Shown: positions 1-8,645 of the stretch, piece after piece
Layout of the letters: each line of letters begins with the position of its first letter
How positions within the stretch are numbered: the stretch's first letter is position 1
DNA from: Sphingomonas naphthae
GTDB lineage: Bacteria; Pseudomonadota; Alphaproteobacteria; Sphingomonadales; Sphingomonadaceae
DNA: 64,000 bases
Assembly (NCBI RefSeq): GCF_028607085.1
Contig: NZ_CP117411.1
Location: 3,038,001 to 3,102,000, forward strand
Reading direction: 5' to 3'
The notes under the pieces: generated by a model
The model's input: the letters and a program-made list of their open reading frames with translations, nothing else
What the model was told of the DNA's origin: nothing
The model's database searches: none
Made by a program: the position numbers and the translations under genes

Positions 1-1
1 C

Positions 2-865
2 CAGCCCGAAGTCCACGCCATCGCCGCCGAGATGCGCGCCATCGCGGACGGCTATGGCGCGCGGCTGCTGATCGGCGAAATCTACCTGCCGGTGCCCCGG
101 CTGATGGACTATTACGGCACGGCGGACGCGCCCGAGGTGCAACTGCCCTTCAACTTCCAGCTGATCGATGCGCCGTGGGACGCGCGATCGCTGGCGCGGC
201 TGATCGCGGAGTATGAAGCGGCGCTGCCCCCCGGTGGCTGGCCGAACTGGGTGCTGGGCAATCACGATCGCCCGCGCAGCGCGACCAAGCGTGGCGCCGC
301 ACAGGCCCGCGTCGCGGCGATGCTGCTGCTCACCCTGCGCGGCACCCCGACGATCTATTATGGCGACGAGATCGGCATGACCGATACCGATATCCCGCCC
401 GACAAGGTGCAGGATCCGCGCGAGCTGCGCGAGCCGGGCCTCGGGCTCGGCCGCGATCCGGTGCGGACGCCGATGCCGTGGGATGCGGGCGACGGCGCGG
501 GTTTCACGACCGGCGTGCCGTGGCTGCCGATCAGCCCGGACTGGCGAACTCGCAATGTCGCCGCCGAGGACGACGACCCCGCCTCGATGCTGGCGCTGCA
601 CCGCGCTTTGCTGGCGCTGCGCCGCGCTTATCCCGCGCTGGCGATGGGCGATTATGTATCGGTCGCCGCCGAGGGCGATATCCTCGCCTATGAACGGCGG
701 CTGGGCGGGGAACGGTTGCTGATCGTCCTCAACCTTGGCGCCATGCCGCAGACGTTTATCGCGCCCGAGGGCGGTTTCCGGCCGATACTCTCCACCCTTC
801 CCGGCGCCTTGCCCGATACGGTCATGCTGCTCCACCCCGACGAAGGCTTGATCTGCACCTTATGA
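2..865 (+). CDS. GH13 alpha-glucosidase / alpha-amylase family protein, C-terminal part
   Basis: Glycoside hydrolase family 13 enzyme whose 5' end lies outside the window; 287 residues are visible. The catalytic acid/base Glu sits in GEIYLP (about visible residue 26), and the conserved transition-state Asp sits in GNHDRPR. The short motif TIYYGDEIGM follows, as in oligo-1,6-glucosidases and trehalose- or sucrose-type GH13 enzymes, then a beta-sandwich C-terminal domain. The family hydrolyses or transfers alpha-glucosyl units; exact substrate cannot be read here. The stop overlaps the start of the next gene by four bases (ATGA), so the two are probably translationally coupled and may act together in alpha-glucan metabolism. 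Confidence 0.88.
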   Translation, partial: QPEVHAIAAEMRAIADGYGARLLIGEIYLPVPRLMDYYGTADAPEVQLPFNFQLIDAPWDARSLARLIAEYEAALPPGGWPNWVLGNHDRPRSATKRGAAQARVAAMLLLTLRGTPTIYYGDEIGMTDTDIPPDKVQDPRELREPGLGLGRDPVRTPMPWDAGDGAGFTTGVPWLPISPDWRTRNVAAEDDDPASMLALHRALLALRRAYPALAMGDYVSVAAEGDILAYERRLGGERLLIVLNLGAMPQTFIAPEGGFRPILSTLPGALPDTVMLLHPDEGLICTL

Positions 866-1869
866 AAATCGCCATGTTCGCCCCCATTTCGTGGCGCACC
901 CCGCCGCGCGCCTATGGCCCGTGGGAGCTGGTGACGAGCCTGCTGACCGAGGCGCTGGTCGCGCGCGGCGTGGATGTCACCCTGTTCGCCACGCAGGACA
1001 GCATCACCGCCGGCACGCTCGCCGCCGTCGTGCCCGCGCCGTATTCCGAAGACCCGTCGATCGACGCCAAGGTGTGGGAGATGCGGCATCTGGCCCATCT
1101 GTTCGAGCGGGCGAGCGAGTTCGACCTGATCCACAACCAGGCCGATTTCCCGGCGCACGCCTTCGCCCATCTGGTGCCGACGCCGATGGTGACGACGATC
1201 CACGGCTTCTCGTCGAACCGCATAATGCCGATGTACGCGCCCTATCAGGATCGTATCCACTATGTCGCGATCAGCGATGCCGATCGGGCCGAGGGGCTGC
1301 GCTATGCCGCCACGATCCACCATGGCATCCCGGTCGGGGATTTCGCCTTCGATGCGGTGGGCAGCGACGACCTGCTGTTCTTCGGCCGGATGCACCCCGA
1401 CAAGGGCGCGAAGGAGGCGATCGACGCCGCCCGCGCCTCGGGCCGGGCGCTCGACATGTACGGCATCGTGCAGGATCAGGGCTATTACGAGCGCGACGTG
1501 GCCCCCGCGATCGATGGCGAGACGATCCGCTACCACGGCCCGGTCGGCGGCGACGCGCGGGTGAAGGCGCTGGGCCAGGCCCGTGCGCTGCTCCACCTCA
1601 TCAATTTCGCCGAGCCCTTCGGCCTGTCGGTGATCGAGGCGATGGCCTGCGGTACGCCGGTGATCGCCAGCCGGCGCGGATCGATGCCCGAACTGATCGA
1701 CGATGGCGTGACGGGCTTCCTCGTCGACACCCCTGCCGAGGCGCTGGCCGCGATCGAACGCGCCGGCGAGATCGACCGCGCCGCCTGCCGCCGCGCGGTG
1801 GTCGAGCGGTTCAGCGTCGAGCGGATGGCGGACGAGTATCTGGCGCTCTACCGCCAGATACTCGCCTGA
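862..1869 (+). CDS. Glycosyltransferase family 4 protein
   Basis: GT-B fold retaining glycosyltransferase of 335 residues. The N-terminal acceptor domain starts MKIAMFAP, followed by a segment (PPRAYGPWE) typical of the glycine-rich loop. The C-terminal nucleotide-sugar domain has the E-x7-E motif (E251 in EPFGLS, E259 in VIEAMACG) and GTPVIASRRG. It overlaps the GH13 gene by four bases, which suggests a joint role in a glucan or sugar-conjugate pathway; donor and acceptor are not identifiable. It converges on the pirin gene with only six bases between stops. Confidence 0.88.
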   Translation: MKIAMFAPISWRTPPRAYGPWELVTSLLTEALVARGVDVTLFATQDSITAGTLAAVVPAPYSEDPSIDAKVWEMRHLAHLFERASEFDLIHNQADFPAHAFAHLVPTPMVTTIHGFSSNRIMPMYAPYQDRIHYVAISDADRAEGLRYAATIHHGIPVGDFAFDAVGSDDLLFFGRMHPDKGAKEAIDAARASGRALDMYGIVQDQGYYERDVAPAIDGETIRYHGPVGGDARVKALGQARALLHLINFAEPFGLSVIEAMACGTPVIASRRGSMPELIDDGVTGFLVDTPAEALAAIERAGEIDRAACRRAVVERFSVERMADEYLALYRQILA

Positions 1870-1875
1870 TCGCCG

Positions 1876-2574
1876 TCAGCTGGCGTCGACCAGCACCAGT
1901 TCGCTGTCCTCGATCGCCGTCACGGTCAGCGTTTCGAGATCGCTGATCGCGGCGCCGTCGCGGGCGTTGATGCGGGTGCCGTCGATCTCGACCGCGCCGG
2001 TGGCGGGGACGAGATAGGCGCGGCGATCCGCGCCGAGCGGATAGGTCGCCGTTTCGCCGGCCTTCAGGGTCGCCGCCACGACGCGGGCGTCGGTGCGGAT
2101 CGGCAGCGCGTCGCCGTCGCCGTCGAAGCCGCTGGCGAGCGTGACGAACTGGCCGGCGCGGTCACCCTTGGGGAAGGGCTTGGCGCCCCACGAGGGCTTC
2201 TCGCCGCCACGGGTCGGCATGATCCAGATCTGGAACAGCGTCGTCGGCACGTCCTCCAGATTGAATTCCGAATGGCGGATGCCGGTGCCGGCGGACATCA
2301 CCTGCACGTCGCCCGCCTCCGTCCGACCCTGGTTGCCGAGACTGTCCTGATGGCTGATCGCGCCGGTGCGGACATAGGTGATGATCTCCATGTCGCGGTG
2401 CGGATGCGGCGGAAAGCCGCTCTTGGGCGCGATGACGTCATCGTTCCACACGCGCAGCTTGCCCCAGCTCATCCGGGCGGGATCGTGATAGTCGGCGAAG
2501 CTGAAATGATGCTTGGCATTCAGCCAGCCGTGATCGGCGCCACCGAGGGTGGCGAAAGGACGCACGTCGATCAT
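1876..2574 (-). CDS. Pirin family protein (YhhW-like bicupin)
   Basis: 232-residue bicupin. The N-terminal cupin carries the four expected metal ligands: His57 and His59 (PHPHRDME), His101 and Glu103 (IRHSEFN), matching the Fe(II) site of pirins such as YhhW, which has quercetinase activity in vitro. The start is supported by an AGGAGA ribosome site about eight bases upstream. It lies 28 bases downstream of a small hypothetical gene on the same strand, so the two probably form an operon. The physiological role of bacterial pirins is usually unclear and is unclear here. Confidence 0.9.
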   Translation of the reverse strand: MIDVRPFATLGGADHGWLNAKHHFSFADYHDPARMSWGKLRVWNDDVIAPKSGFPPHPHRDMEIITYVRTGAISHQDSLGNQGRTEAGDVQVMSAGTGIRHSEFNLEDVPTTLFQIWIMPTRGGEKPSWGAKPFPKGDRAGQFVTLASGFDGDGDALPIRTDARVVAATLKAGETATYPLGADRRAYLVPATGAVEIDGTRINARDGAAISDLETLTVTAIEDSELVLVDAS

Positions 2575-2602
2575 CGTCTTTCTCCTGTGTGGGGCAGCGA
2601 AT

Positions 2603-2908
2603 TCAGGCCGCGAGGAGCGAAAGCGCCTCGATCTGCCGGTCGTTGAACCCCAGAGCGGCGAGGGTGGGCACCATCCGCTCGGCCGGGCGGCGGCTGCGGC
2701 GGGTGGCGCAGACGAAGCTGCGCACCGCCTCCAGTCGCGGATCGGCCAGCGGCGGGGGTGCCTCGTTGCCGGTCACGGCCCGCACGAACTTCGCCACGAT
2801 CCCCTTGCCCGATCCGCCGGGGCAACCGACGTTGCCGGCATCCTTGAGCGCGATCGAGACCGCGCGCCATTCGGCCGGGGTGAGATCGGGAAAATTCTGG
2901 TGGATCAT
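2603..2908 (-). CDS. Small hypothetical protein upstream of pirin
   Basis: 101 residues from the ATG at 2908, chosen because an AGGGAG ribosome site lies about eight bases upstream; an in-frame ATG at 2992 lacks one. The protein begins MIHQNFPDLTP and contains a Gly-rich stretch (GCPGGSGKG) that is not a Walker A in a plausible ATPase context, an Arg-rich middle (TRRSRRPAER), and a C-terminal helix. No signal peptide or membrane segment. I do not recognise the family. Same strand and 28 bases from pirin, so probably co-transcribed with it. Confidence 0.6.
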   Translation of the reverse strand: MIHQNFPDLTPAEWRAVSIALKDAGNVGCPGGSGKGIVAKFVRAVTGNEAPPPLADPRLEAVRSFVCATRRSRRPAERMVPTLAALGFNDRQIEALSLLAA

Positions 2909-3143
2909 GGCGTCGCTCCCTCGCTTCGCCGAACCATATGGAGCAGGAATCCTGAACGGAGTACCACCAAAGGTTACATTTTTTCGTTGCACGGATCACA
3001 ACGCATAACCGCGTTAAGGTTCGCGATCGGCACCGATTGACAGCCGTGGGCGGGCAGGGGAGCTAAACGCCCGGCGGGACGTTGCACCGCCATCCGATTT
3101 CCCCGACCGATCGCCGGTCGAACTGCCTGTGGAGAAGCGTCTC

Positions 3144-3677
3144 ATGCGCCGTATCGCCGCCCCCTTCCTCGCCCTTGCCATCCTCGCCCCCGCCCTCGCG
3201 CCGACGATCGCGCAGGCCGCGGAGAGCAAGACGGTCGCGCTGATCGGGCCGGACAGGTCGAGCCGGGGCAGCATCACCGTGGCCGCAGCACCCAAGGGCG
3301 TGCTGCTCCATGTCGAGGCGACCGGGCTGACGCCGGGCTGGCACGGCATCCATTTCCACGCCAAGGCTGATTGCGGCGACGCGGCGTTCAAGAATTCGGG
3401 CGGCCATGTCCATGGCGGCCCCAATCCGCCGGTCCACGGCCTGCTCAATCCGGCGCGCGACGATTCGGGTGACCTGACCAACATCCATGCCGGCGCGGAC
3501 GGCGTGGCGAAGGCCGAGATCTTCTCCTCACTGGTGACGCTCAGCCCCGGCGGCAGCGTGCCCGCGCTGCTCGACGCCGACGGTTCGGCGATCGTGATCC
3601 ACGCCAAGGCCGACGATTACACCACCCAGCCGATCGGCGGCGCCGGCGATCGTGTCGCCTGCGGCGTAGTGAAGTAA
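3144..3677 (+). CDS. sodC: Superoxide dismutase [Cu-Zn], periplasmic
   Basis: 177 residues. A signal peptide of about 25 residues ends AQA before AESKT, so the enzyme is periplasmic. Cu,Zn-SOD features follow: HFHAKADCGD (copper ligands and disulfide Cys), GGHVHGG (bridging and zinc ligands), a late HAKADDY, and a C-terminal VACGVVK with the second disulfide Cys. It dismutates superoxide to oxygen and hydrogen peroxide. The ATG at 3144 is chosen over an in-frame GTG at 3129 because GGAGAAG lies seven bases before the ATG. A 24-base perfect hairpin repeat follows the stop. Confidence 0.9.
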   Translation: MRRIAAPFLALAILAPALAPTIAQAAESKTVALIGPDRSSRGSITVAAAPKGVLLHVEATGLTPGWHGIHFHAKADCGDAAFKNSGGHVHGGPNPPVHGLLNPARDDSGDLTNIHAGADGVAKAEIFSSLVTLSPGGSVPALLDADGSAIVIHAKADDYTTQPIGGAGDRVACGVVK

Positions 3678-3688
3678 CGCTCACCGTT

Positions 3689-3712
3689 GTGCTCCTGCCT
3701 GCGCAGGAGCAC
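3689..3712. repeat. Short perfect inverted repeat (CTCCTGC family)
   Basis: Two 10-base arms (GTGCTCCTGC and its complement) around a four-base loop, right after sodC. There is no T-run, so it is not a classical terminator. The same core is found in the much longer inverted repeat at 30482-30563, which marks it as a dispersed element of this genome. Confidence 0.8.
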
Positions 3713-3762
3713 CGGAGCATTCGACACGGCCGCATTGACATTGGCGTCTCAGCGCCCACACC

Positions 3763-3778
3763 GTTCCCATATGAGAAC
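3763..3778. promoter_or_regulatory. Candidate IclR operator overlapping its own start codon
   Basis: GTTCCCATATGAGAAC, an almost perfect palindrome of form GTTC-N8-GAAC that extends by two more paired bases on each side. It covers the ATG of the iclR gene. A second site with the same 16-base layout lies before pcaH. The function as an autorepression site is inferred from position and symmetry. Confidence 0.5.
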
Positions 3779-4589
3779 GGATGACGATTCCTCGAACACG
3801 GCCGCCGTCAAATCCGCCGATCGCGTGCTGGACCTGCTCGAACTGCTCGCGCGTGCCGACCAGCCGCTGTCGCACGCCGACATCGCCGCCCGCCTCGCTA
3901 TCCCCAAGAGCAGCCTGACGCCGCTGCTGCGCAACCTCGCGCGGCGCGGCTACCTCGAGATAGCACCGGACGGGCGTAACCATCGCCTCGGCCCGGCGCT
4001 CGCCACGCTCGCGCGGGCGGCCGGGCGGCGCGATCTGGCGGAGGATGCCATGCCCTTCCTGCGCGAAGCGACGCGCGAGACCGGCGAGAGCAGCGCCTTC
4101 AACCAGTTGCGGGGGCAGGAGGTGGAGGTCGTGGCGACCGTCATCGGGTCGCACCGGCTGGTCACCCACATGCGGCTGGGCGACCGCGCCCCGCTCTACG
4201 CCACCTCCAGCGGCAAGCTGATCCTCGCTTACATGCCCGATGCGTTCCAGCGCGATTATATCGCCGACATTCGCTTCCAGAGCTGGACCCCGCACACAAT
4301 CACCAGCCGCGCCGCGCTGCGTGACGAACTGGCGGCGGTGCGCGAATCGGGTTTCGCTTACTCGCGCGAGGAATGGACGCCGGGCATCGTCGGCATCGGC
4401 GCGGTGCTCCTCGACGAGCAGGATCAGCCGATCGGCGCGGTCAACCACGCGGTGCCGGTCGCCCGCTATGACGAGGCGGCCGACGCCCGCGCGCGCCACT
4501 CGCTGCGGCGCTGTGTGGGCGATTTCCGGCGGCACATCCTGTCAGCGGACATGCCGCCCATGATGCGGGATCGCCACGATCCAGCTTGA
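3771..4589 (+). CDS. IclR family transcriptional regulator of the pca operon
   Basis: 272 residues. An N-terminal winged helix-turn-helix (about residues 15-70; LSHADIAARLAIPKSS as recognition region) is followed by an IclR effector domain. IclR proteins such as PcaR, PcaU and PobR control protocatechuate and 4-hydroxybenzoate pathways, and this gene sits 105 bases upstream of pcaH on the same strand, so it is the likely regulator. The ATG at 3771 has no clear ribosome site and lies inside a palindrome, which suggests leaderless or autorepressed expression. The effector is unknown; protocatechuate or its product is likely. Confidence 0.88.
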   Translation: MRTDDDSSNTAAVKSADRVLDLLELLARADQPLSHADIAARLAIPKSSLTPLLRNLARRGYLEIAPDGRNHRLGPALATLARAAGRRDLAEDAMPFLREATRETGESSAFNQLRGQEVEVVATVIGSHRLVTHMRLGDRAPLYATSSGKLILAYMPDAFQRDYIADIRFQSWTPHTITSRAALRDELAAVRESGFAYSREEWTPGIVGIGAVLLDEQDQPIGAVNHAVPVARYDEAADARARHSLRRCVGDFRRHILSADMPPMMRDRHDPA

Positions 4590-4625
4590 CGCAACCGCCG
4601 CCATTCGTGCAAGGATGCGAACCAA

Positions 4626-4641
4626 GTTCATATATATAAAC
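4626..4641. promoter_or_regulatory. Candidate IclR operator before pcaH
   Basis: GTTCATATATATAAAC, with the same GTTC-N8-(G/A)AAC architecture as the site at 3763-3778. It lies about 55 bases upstream of the pcaH start, inside an AT-rich island that is otherwise rare in this GC-rich sequence and may also hold the -10 region. Confidence 0.5.
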
Positions 4642-4694
4642 ACCACACGAGTTGAGGGCCGTCGGCGCGGCCCCGGCCCGCCAGGAGCATCGGC

Positions 4695-5411
4695 ATGAGC
4701 CTGACCCTTCCCCAATATACTCCTGAGGATGCTGGCCAGCCGCCTTCGCTGGCACTCGACTATCGATCGACCGTGCTGCGCGCGCCCCAGCACGCCCCGA
4801 TCGCTATCCCCGAGACCCTGACCGAAGTGACCGGCCCCGCGGGCTGCTGGGATCGGCTGATGGGATCGGCGATGGCGGACCTCACGACGCAGCACAAAGC
4901 CCCACCGCAGGGCCAGCGCATCGTCGTGTCGGGCCGCGTTCTCGACGAGCAGGGCCGCCCCGTGCCGAACACGGTGATGGAAGTGTGGCAGGCCAATGCC
5001 GCCGGCCGCTACATCCACAGCAAGGACAATTGGGACGCGCCGCTCGACCCGAATTTCACCGGCGCCGGCCGCGTCGTCACCGACGAGCAGGGCCGCTACA
5101 GCTATGTCACGATCCGCCCCGGCGCCTATCCGTGGGGCAATCACACCAACGCCTGGCGCCCGGCGCACATCCATCTGTCGCTGCTCGGCCCGGCCTTCTC
5201 GACCCGGCTGGTGACGCAGCTCTATTTCCCGGACGATCCCCTGATCGAGATCGATCCGATCGCCAACGCGGTGCCGATGCCCTACCGTCAGCGCATGGTC
5301 TGCCGCTTCGACATCCACAGCACCGTGCCGAACTGGGCGCTGGGCTATCTGTTCGACGTGGTGCTGCGCGGCGACAAGGCGACCCCGATGGAGGACGGCC
5401 ATGACCACTGA
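4695..5411 (+). CDS. pcaH: Protocatechuate 3,4-dioxygenase, beta subunit
   Basis: 238 residues. The subunit carries the non-haem Fe(III) ligands of intradiol dioxygenases: Tyr106 (GRYIH), Tyr145 (GAYPWGN), His158 and His160 (RPAHIH). With PcaG it cleaves protocatechuate between the two hydroxyls to 3-carboxy-cis,cis-muconate in the cytoplasm. A GGAG ribosome site lies before the ATG. The gene overlaps pcaG by 11 bases and starts an operon pcaHGB-pcaDC. Confidence 0.96.
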   Translation: MSLTLPQYTPEDAGQPPSLALDYRSTVLRAPQHAPIAIPETLTEVTGPAGCWDRLMGSAMADLTTQHKAPPQGQRIVVSGRVLDEQGRPVPNTVMEVWQANAAGRYIHSKDNWDAPLDPNFTGAGRVVTDEQGRYSYVTIRPGAYPWGNHTNAWRPAHIHLSLLGPAFSTRLVTQLYFPDDPLIEIDPIANAVPMPYRQRMVCRFDIHSTVPNWALGYLFDVVLRGDKATPMEDGHDH

Positions 5412-6108
5412 CACGATCGATCCGCTCGGCACCGTCAACCCCGCGCCGCGCCTCGACAATCAGGATCCGGCGATCTTCGGCCAGACCCCGTCCCAGACCG
5501 TCGGCCCCTTCTTCCACTACGGCCTGCCGTGGAAGGGTGGCGCGGACCTCGTCGGCCAGTCCGACATGGGCGCGCGCGCCGATCTGTTCCCGGAGGATCA
5601 TTATGTCCTCAACCTCTCCTCCCCGCGCGGCACGCCGCAGGGCGAGGTGATCGAGCTGTTCGGGACGGTCTATGACGCGAAGGGCGATATCGTCGCCGAT
5701 GCGATGATCGAGCTGTGGCAGGCCAATGCCGCCGGCCGCTATCTCGCCGAGGCGGACGACCGCGCCGACGTGGCGATCGACCCCGAGTTCGTCGGCTGGG
5801 GCCGGTCCTCGACCACGGTGGACGGCGAATATCGCTTCCGCACGATCCTGCCCGGCCGCGTCCCCGGCCCCGGCAACAGCCTCCAGGCGCCGCATCTGGC
5901 GATCTCGGTCTTCGGGCGCGGCATCATCAAGCGGCTGTCGATGCGGGCCTATTTCGCGGGCAGCGAGGGGCTCGACAGCGATCCGGTGCTGGAGACGGTG
6001 CCCGCCGACCGCCGCGACACGCTGATCGCCCAGCCCGCCGGCCCCGGCCAGTGGCGGCTCGACATCCGGCTGAGCGGGCCGGGCGAGACGGTGTTCTTCG
6101 CGGTCTGA
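5401..6108 (+). CDS. pcaG: Protocatechuate 3,4-dioxygenase, alpha subunit
   Basis: 235 residues, paralogous to PcaH (shared ELWQANAAGRY against EVWQANAAGRY) but without the His pair of the iron site, as expected for the structural alpha subunit. The opening GQTPSQTVGPFFHYGL is a hallmark of PcaG, whose N-terminus contributes to the active-site pocket. It forms the alpha-beta heteromer with PcaH. Start overlaps the end of pcaH; pcaB follows after two bases. Confidence 0.95.
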   Translation: MTTDTIDPLGTVNPAPRLDNQDPAIFGQTPSQTVGPFFHYGLPWKGGADLVGQSDMGARADLFPEDHYVLNLSSPRGTPQGEVIELFGTVYDAKGDIVADAMIELWQANAAGRYLAEADDRADVAIDPEFVGWGRSSTTVDGEYRFRTILPGRVPGPGNSLQAPHLAISVFGRGIIKRLSMRAYFAGSEGLDSDPVLETVPADRRDTLIAQPAGPGQWRLDIRLSGPGETVFFAV

Positions 6109-6110
6109 CG

Positions 6111-7262
6111 ATGGCGATGCTGCTGCGGACCCGGCCGGCGACGACGCCCCCGCTGCTCGCCCTGTTCGACGATGCGGCGACGATCGCGCACGCGCTGGCG
6201 TTCGAGGCGGCACTGGCGCGCGCCGAGGCGGATTGTGGGCTGATCGATGGCGCGATCGCCGACGCGATCGGGGCGGCCAGTCGTGCCATCGCGATCGATG
6301 CGGCTATTTTGGCGGACGAAGCGGCGCTGGCCGGAACGCTCGCCATCCCGCTGGTCAAGCGGCTGCGCGCCGCGCTCGACGGTGATGCGGCAAAGGCCGT
6401 CCATCGTGGCGCCACCAGTCAGGATCTCGCCGATACGGTGCTGATGCTGCAACTGGCCGGCGCGATCCCGCTGATCCTCGCCGATGCGCGGCGCGTGGTC
6501 GCGGCGCTGACGGCGCTGGCCGAGCGCCACGCCGCCACCCCCGCGATCGGCCGCACTTTGCTTCAGGACGCGCTGCCCATCGGCTTCGGCCTGCGCATCG
6601 CCCATTGGGCCGCCGGCATCGCCGCCGCGACCGACCGGCTCGCCGCCGAGATCGCCGATGGCCTGCCGCTGCAATTCGGCGGCGCCGCCGGCACGCGCGC
6701 CGGTCTCGACGGCAAGGGGGCGGATGTCGCCGCCGCGCTCGCCCGCCATCTCGGCCTCGCCAGCCCACCCGGCCCGTGGCAGGCGGAACGCACGACGCCG
6801 GCCGCGCTCGCCGCCGCGCTCGCCATCCTCACCGGCGCGCTCGGCAAGATGGCACGCGATATCTCCCTGCTCGCGCAGAATGCCGTCGGCGAAGCGCGCG
6901 AGGGTATCGTCGCCGGGCGCGGCGGCTCCTCCGCGATGGCGCACAAGCGCAATCCCACCGGCTGTCAGGTCGCGCTCTCGGCCGCGCTCCGCTCCCCCGG
7001 TCTCACCGCCATCGTACTCGGCGCGATGCCGCAGGAGGAGGAGCGCGGGCTCGGCGGGTGGCAGGCCGAAGGGCCGGTGCTGGCCGAGCTGGCGATGCTC
7101 GCCGGCGGCGCGGCGGCGGTGATGGCCGACGTCGCCGAGGGCCTCGATATCGACGAAGCCGCCATCGCGCGTAATATTGCCGCCGCAGGAATCGGCGAGG
7201 ATATCGGCGAATCCGCTGCCCTCGTCACCGCCTTGCTCGCCCCTTCAAGGAAAGCCGACTGA
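6111..7262 (+). CDS. pcaB: 3-carboxy-cis,cis-muconate cycloisomerase
   Basis: 383 residues of the aspartase/fumarase superfamily. Visible are the HRGATSQD segment and the superfamily signature GGSSAMAHKRNP (about residues 271-282), where Ala replaces the Pro common in other family members. The enzyme lactonises 3-carboxy-muconate to 4-carboxymuconolactone. It is somewhat shorter than the roughly 450 residues of many PcaB proteins, through a reduced C-terminus. The stop shares a base with the start of the next gene (TGATG). Confidence 0.93.
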   Translation: MAMLLRTRPATTPPLLALFDDAATIAHALAFEAALARAEADCGLIDGAIADAIGAASRAIAIDAAILADEAALAGTLAIPLVKRLRAALDGDAAKAVHRGATSQDLADTVLMLQLAGAIPLILADARRVVAALTALAERHAATPAIGRTLLQDALPIGFGLRIAHWAAGIAAATDRLAAEIADGLPLQFGGAAGTRAGLDGKGADVAAALARHLGLASPPGPWQAERTTPAALAAALAILTGALGKMARDISLLAQNAVGEAREGIVAGRGGSSAMAHKRNPTGCQVALSAALRSPGLTAIVLGAMPQEEERGLGGWQAEGPVLAELAMLAGGAAAVMADVAEGLDIDEAAIARNIAAAGIGEDIGESAALVTALLAPSRKAD

Positions 7263-8446
7263 TGCCCTTTGCGACCCGTGACGGCACCCGCATCTACTGG
7301 AAGCGTGAAGGGGTGGAGAGCCGCCCCGCGCTGGTGCTGCTCAATTCGATCGGCACAGATATGGCGCTGTGGGAGACGACGCTCCCCCACCTGCTGCCCG
7401 CCTTCCACATCCTGCGGATCGACACGCGCGGCCATGGCGCGTCGGACGCGCCCGAGGGCGATTACAGCCTGCCGATGCTGGCGGCCGACGTGATCGCGGC
7501 GATGGACGCGGCCGGCATCGCCAAGGCGGCGGTCGCGGGCGTGTCGCTGGGTGGCATGATCGCGATGCAGCTGGCGCTCGACCATGGCGACCGCATCACC
7601 GGCGCCGCGCTGATCTGCACCTCCGCCACGATGGACAAGACCGCCTGGACCGACCGGGTCGCCAAGGTCCGTGCCGAGGGCACCGCCGGCATCGCCGATC
7701 TCGCGATGGGCCGCTTCCTCTCCCCCGGCTTCACCGCCGCCCACCCCAGCGTCGCCGAGAGCGTGAAGCGCGGGCTGCTCGACATGGCCGACGCGGGCTA
7801 TGCAGGCTGCGGCGCGGCGATCCGCGACATGGCGCTGATCGATCGCCTGCCCGGCCTGTCGCTGCCGGTGCTGGTGGTGGCGGGCAGCCGCGACACCTCG
7901 ACGCCCTACGCCGGCCATGGCGAGCATCTGATCGCCGCCATCCCCGGCGCCAAGCTCGCCACGCTCGATGCGGCGCACCTCGCCCCGATCGAAAGCCCGC
8001 GCCCGCTGGCCGGCGCGCTGCGCGACTTCTTCCTGGCCGACACCAAGCGCGAGGAGGCCGCCGACACCCTGTTCGAGGCCGGGCTGGTCAACCGCCGCCG
8101 CGTGCTGGGCGACGAATGGGTCGACAGGTCGTTGGCCAAGCGCACCCCCTTCAATCACGATTTCCAGGCGATGATCACCCGCATCGCGTGGAACGAGATC
8201 TGGGGCCGCCCCGGCCTCGACGACCGCACCCGCCGGCTGCTGGTGGTGGCGATCACCGCCAGCCTCGGCCGCTGGGAGGAATTCGAACTGCACGTCCGCA
8301 CCGGCCTCGCCCGCGACGGCTTCACCCGCGAGGAACTGAAGGAGGTGCTGATGCAGCTCGCCATCTACGCCGGCGTCCCCGCCGCCAACACCGGCTTCGC
8401 CGAAGCCGGCAAGATCATCGCCGCCATGGACGAAGAGACCCGATAA
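7262..8446 (+). CDS. pcaL: Fused 3-oxoadipate enol-lactonase / 4-carboxymuconolactone decarboxylase
   Basis: 394-residue fusion. The N-terminal alpha/beta-hydrolase (about 1-260) has nucleophile Ser95 in GVSLGG, with acid and His in its second half (DAAHLAPIE). It hydrolyses 3-oxoadipate enol-lactone (PcaD step). The C-terminal part (about 275-390) is a carboxymuconolactone decarboxylase domain with WNEIWGRPGLD and ELHVRTG (PcaC step). Fusion places two consecutive steps, in reverse order, in one chain, as in the pcaL genes of some actinobacteria and other lineages. It follows pcaB with one-base overlap. Confidence 0.93.
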   Translation: MPFATRDGTRIYWKREGVESRPALVLLNSIGTDMALWETTLPHLLPAFHILRIDTRGHGASDAPEGDYSLPMLAADVIAAMDAAGIAKAAVAGVSLGGMIAMQLALDHGDRITGAALICTSATMDKTAWTDRVAKVRAEGTAGIADLAMGRFLSPGFTAAHPSVAESVKRGLLDMADAGYAGCGAAIRDMALIDRLPGLSLPVLVVAGSRDTSTPYAGHGEHLIAAIPGAKLATLDAAHLAPIESPRPLAGALRDFFLADTKREEAADTLFEAGLVNRRRVLGDEWVDRSLAKRTPFNHDFQAMITRIAWNEIWGRPGLDDRTRRLLVVAITASLGRWEEFELHVRTGLARDGFTREELKEVLMQLAIYAGVPAANTGFAEAGKIIAAMDEETR

Positions 8447-8447
8447 C

Positions 8448-8639
8448 ATGCGCCCGCTCGACCCCGCCGTCTTCGCCCACCTGCGCCGCTCGGTCACCAC
8501 CCGCACCGACGAGGCGCTGATGGCGCAGTTCGGCATCAGCTATAACACCTGGCGCAAGCTGGAAGCCGGCCTCCCGATCCGCCCCTCTCTGGCCAGCCGG
8601 ATCGAGGCACGGTTCGGGGGTGCGCAGGCGGACGCCTGA
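8448..8639 (+). CDS. Small HTH-like protein at the end of the pca operon
   Basis: 63 residues starting one base after the pcaDC stop, so probably co-transcribed. The central segment (EALMAQFGISYNTWRKLEAG) reads like the helix-turn-helix of an XRE-type domain, with little else in the chain. It could be a minimal DNA-binding protein; I do not recognise a named family. A large inverted repeat follows immediately after the stop. Function unknown; no known role in protocatechuate catabolism. Confidence 0.6.
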   Translation: MRPLDPAVFAHLRRSVTTRTDEALMAQFGISYNTWRKLEAGLPIRPSLASRIEARFGGAQADA

Positions 8640-8645
8640 GAAAAA

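Noticed and set aside
3037-3066. Sigma-70 promoter for sodC from a perfect TTGACA
   Set aside because: No acceptable -10 hexamer is found at 16-18 bases downstream, so the match alone is not enough.
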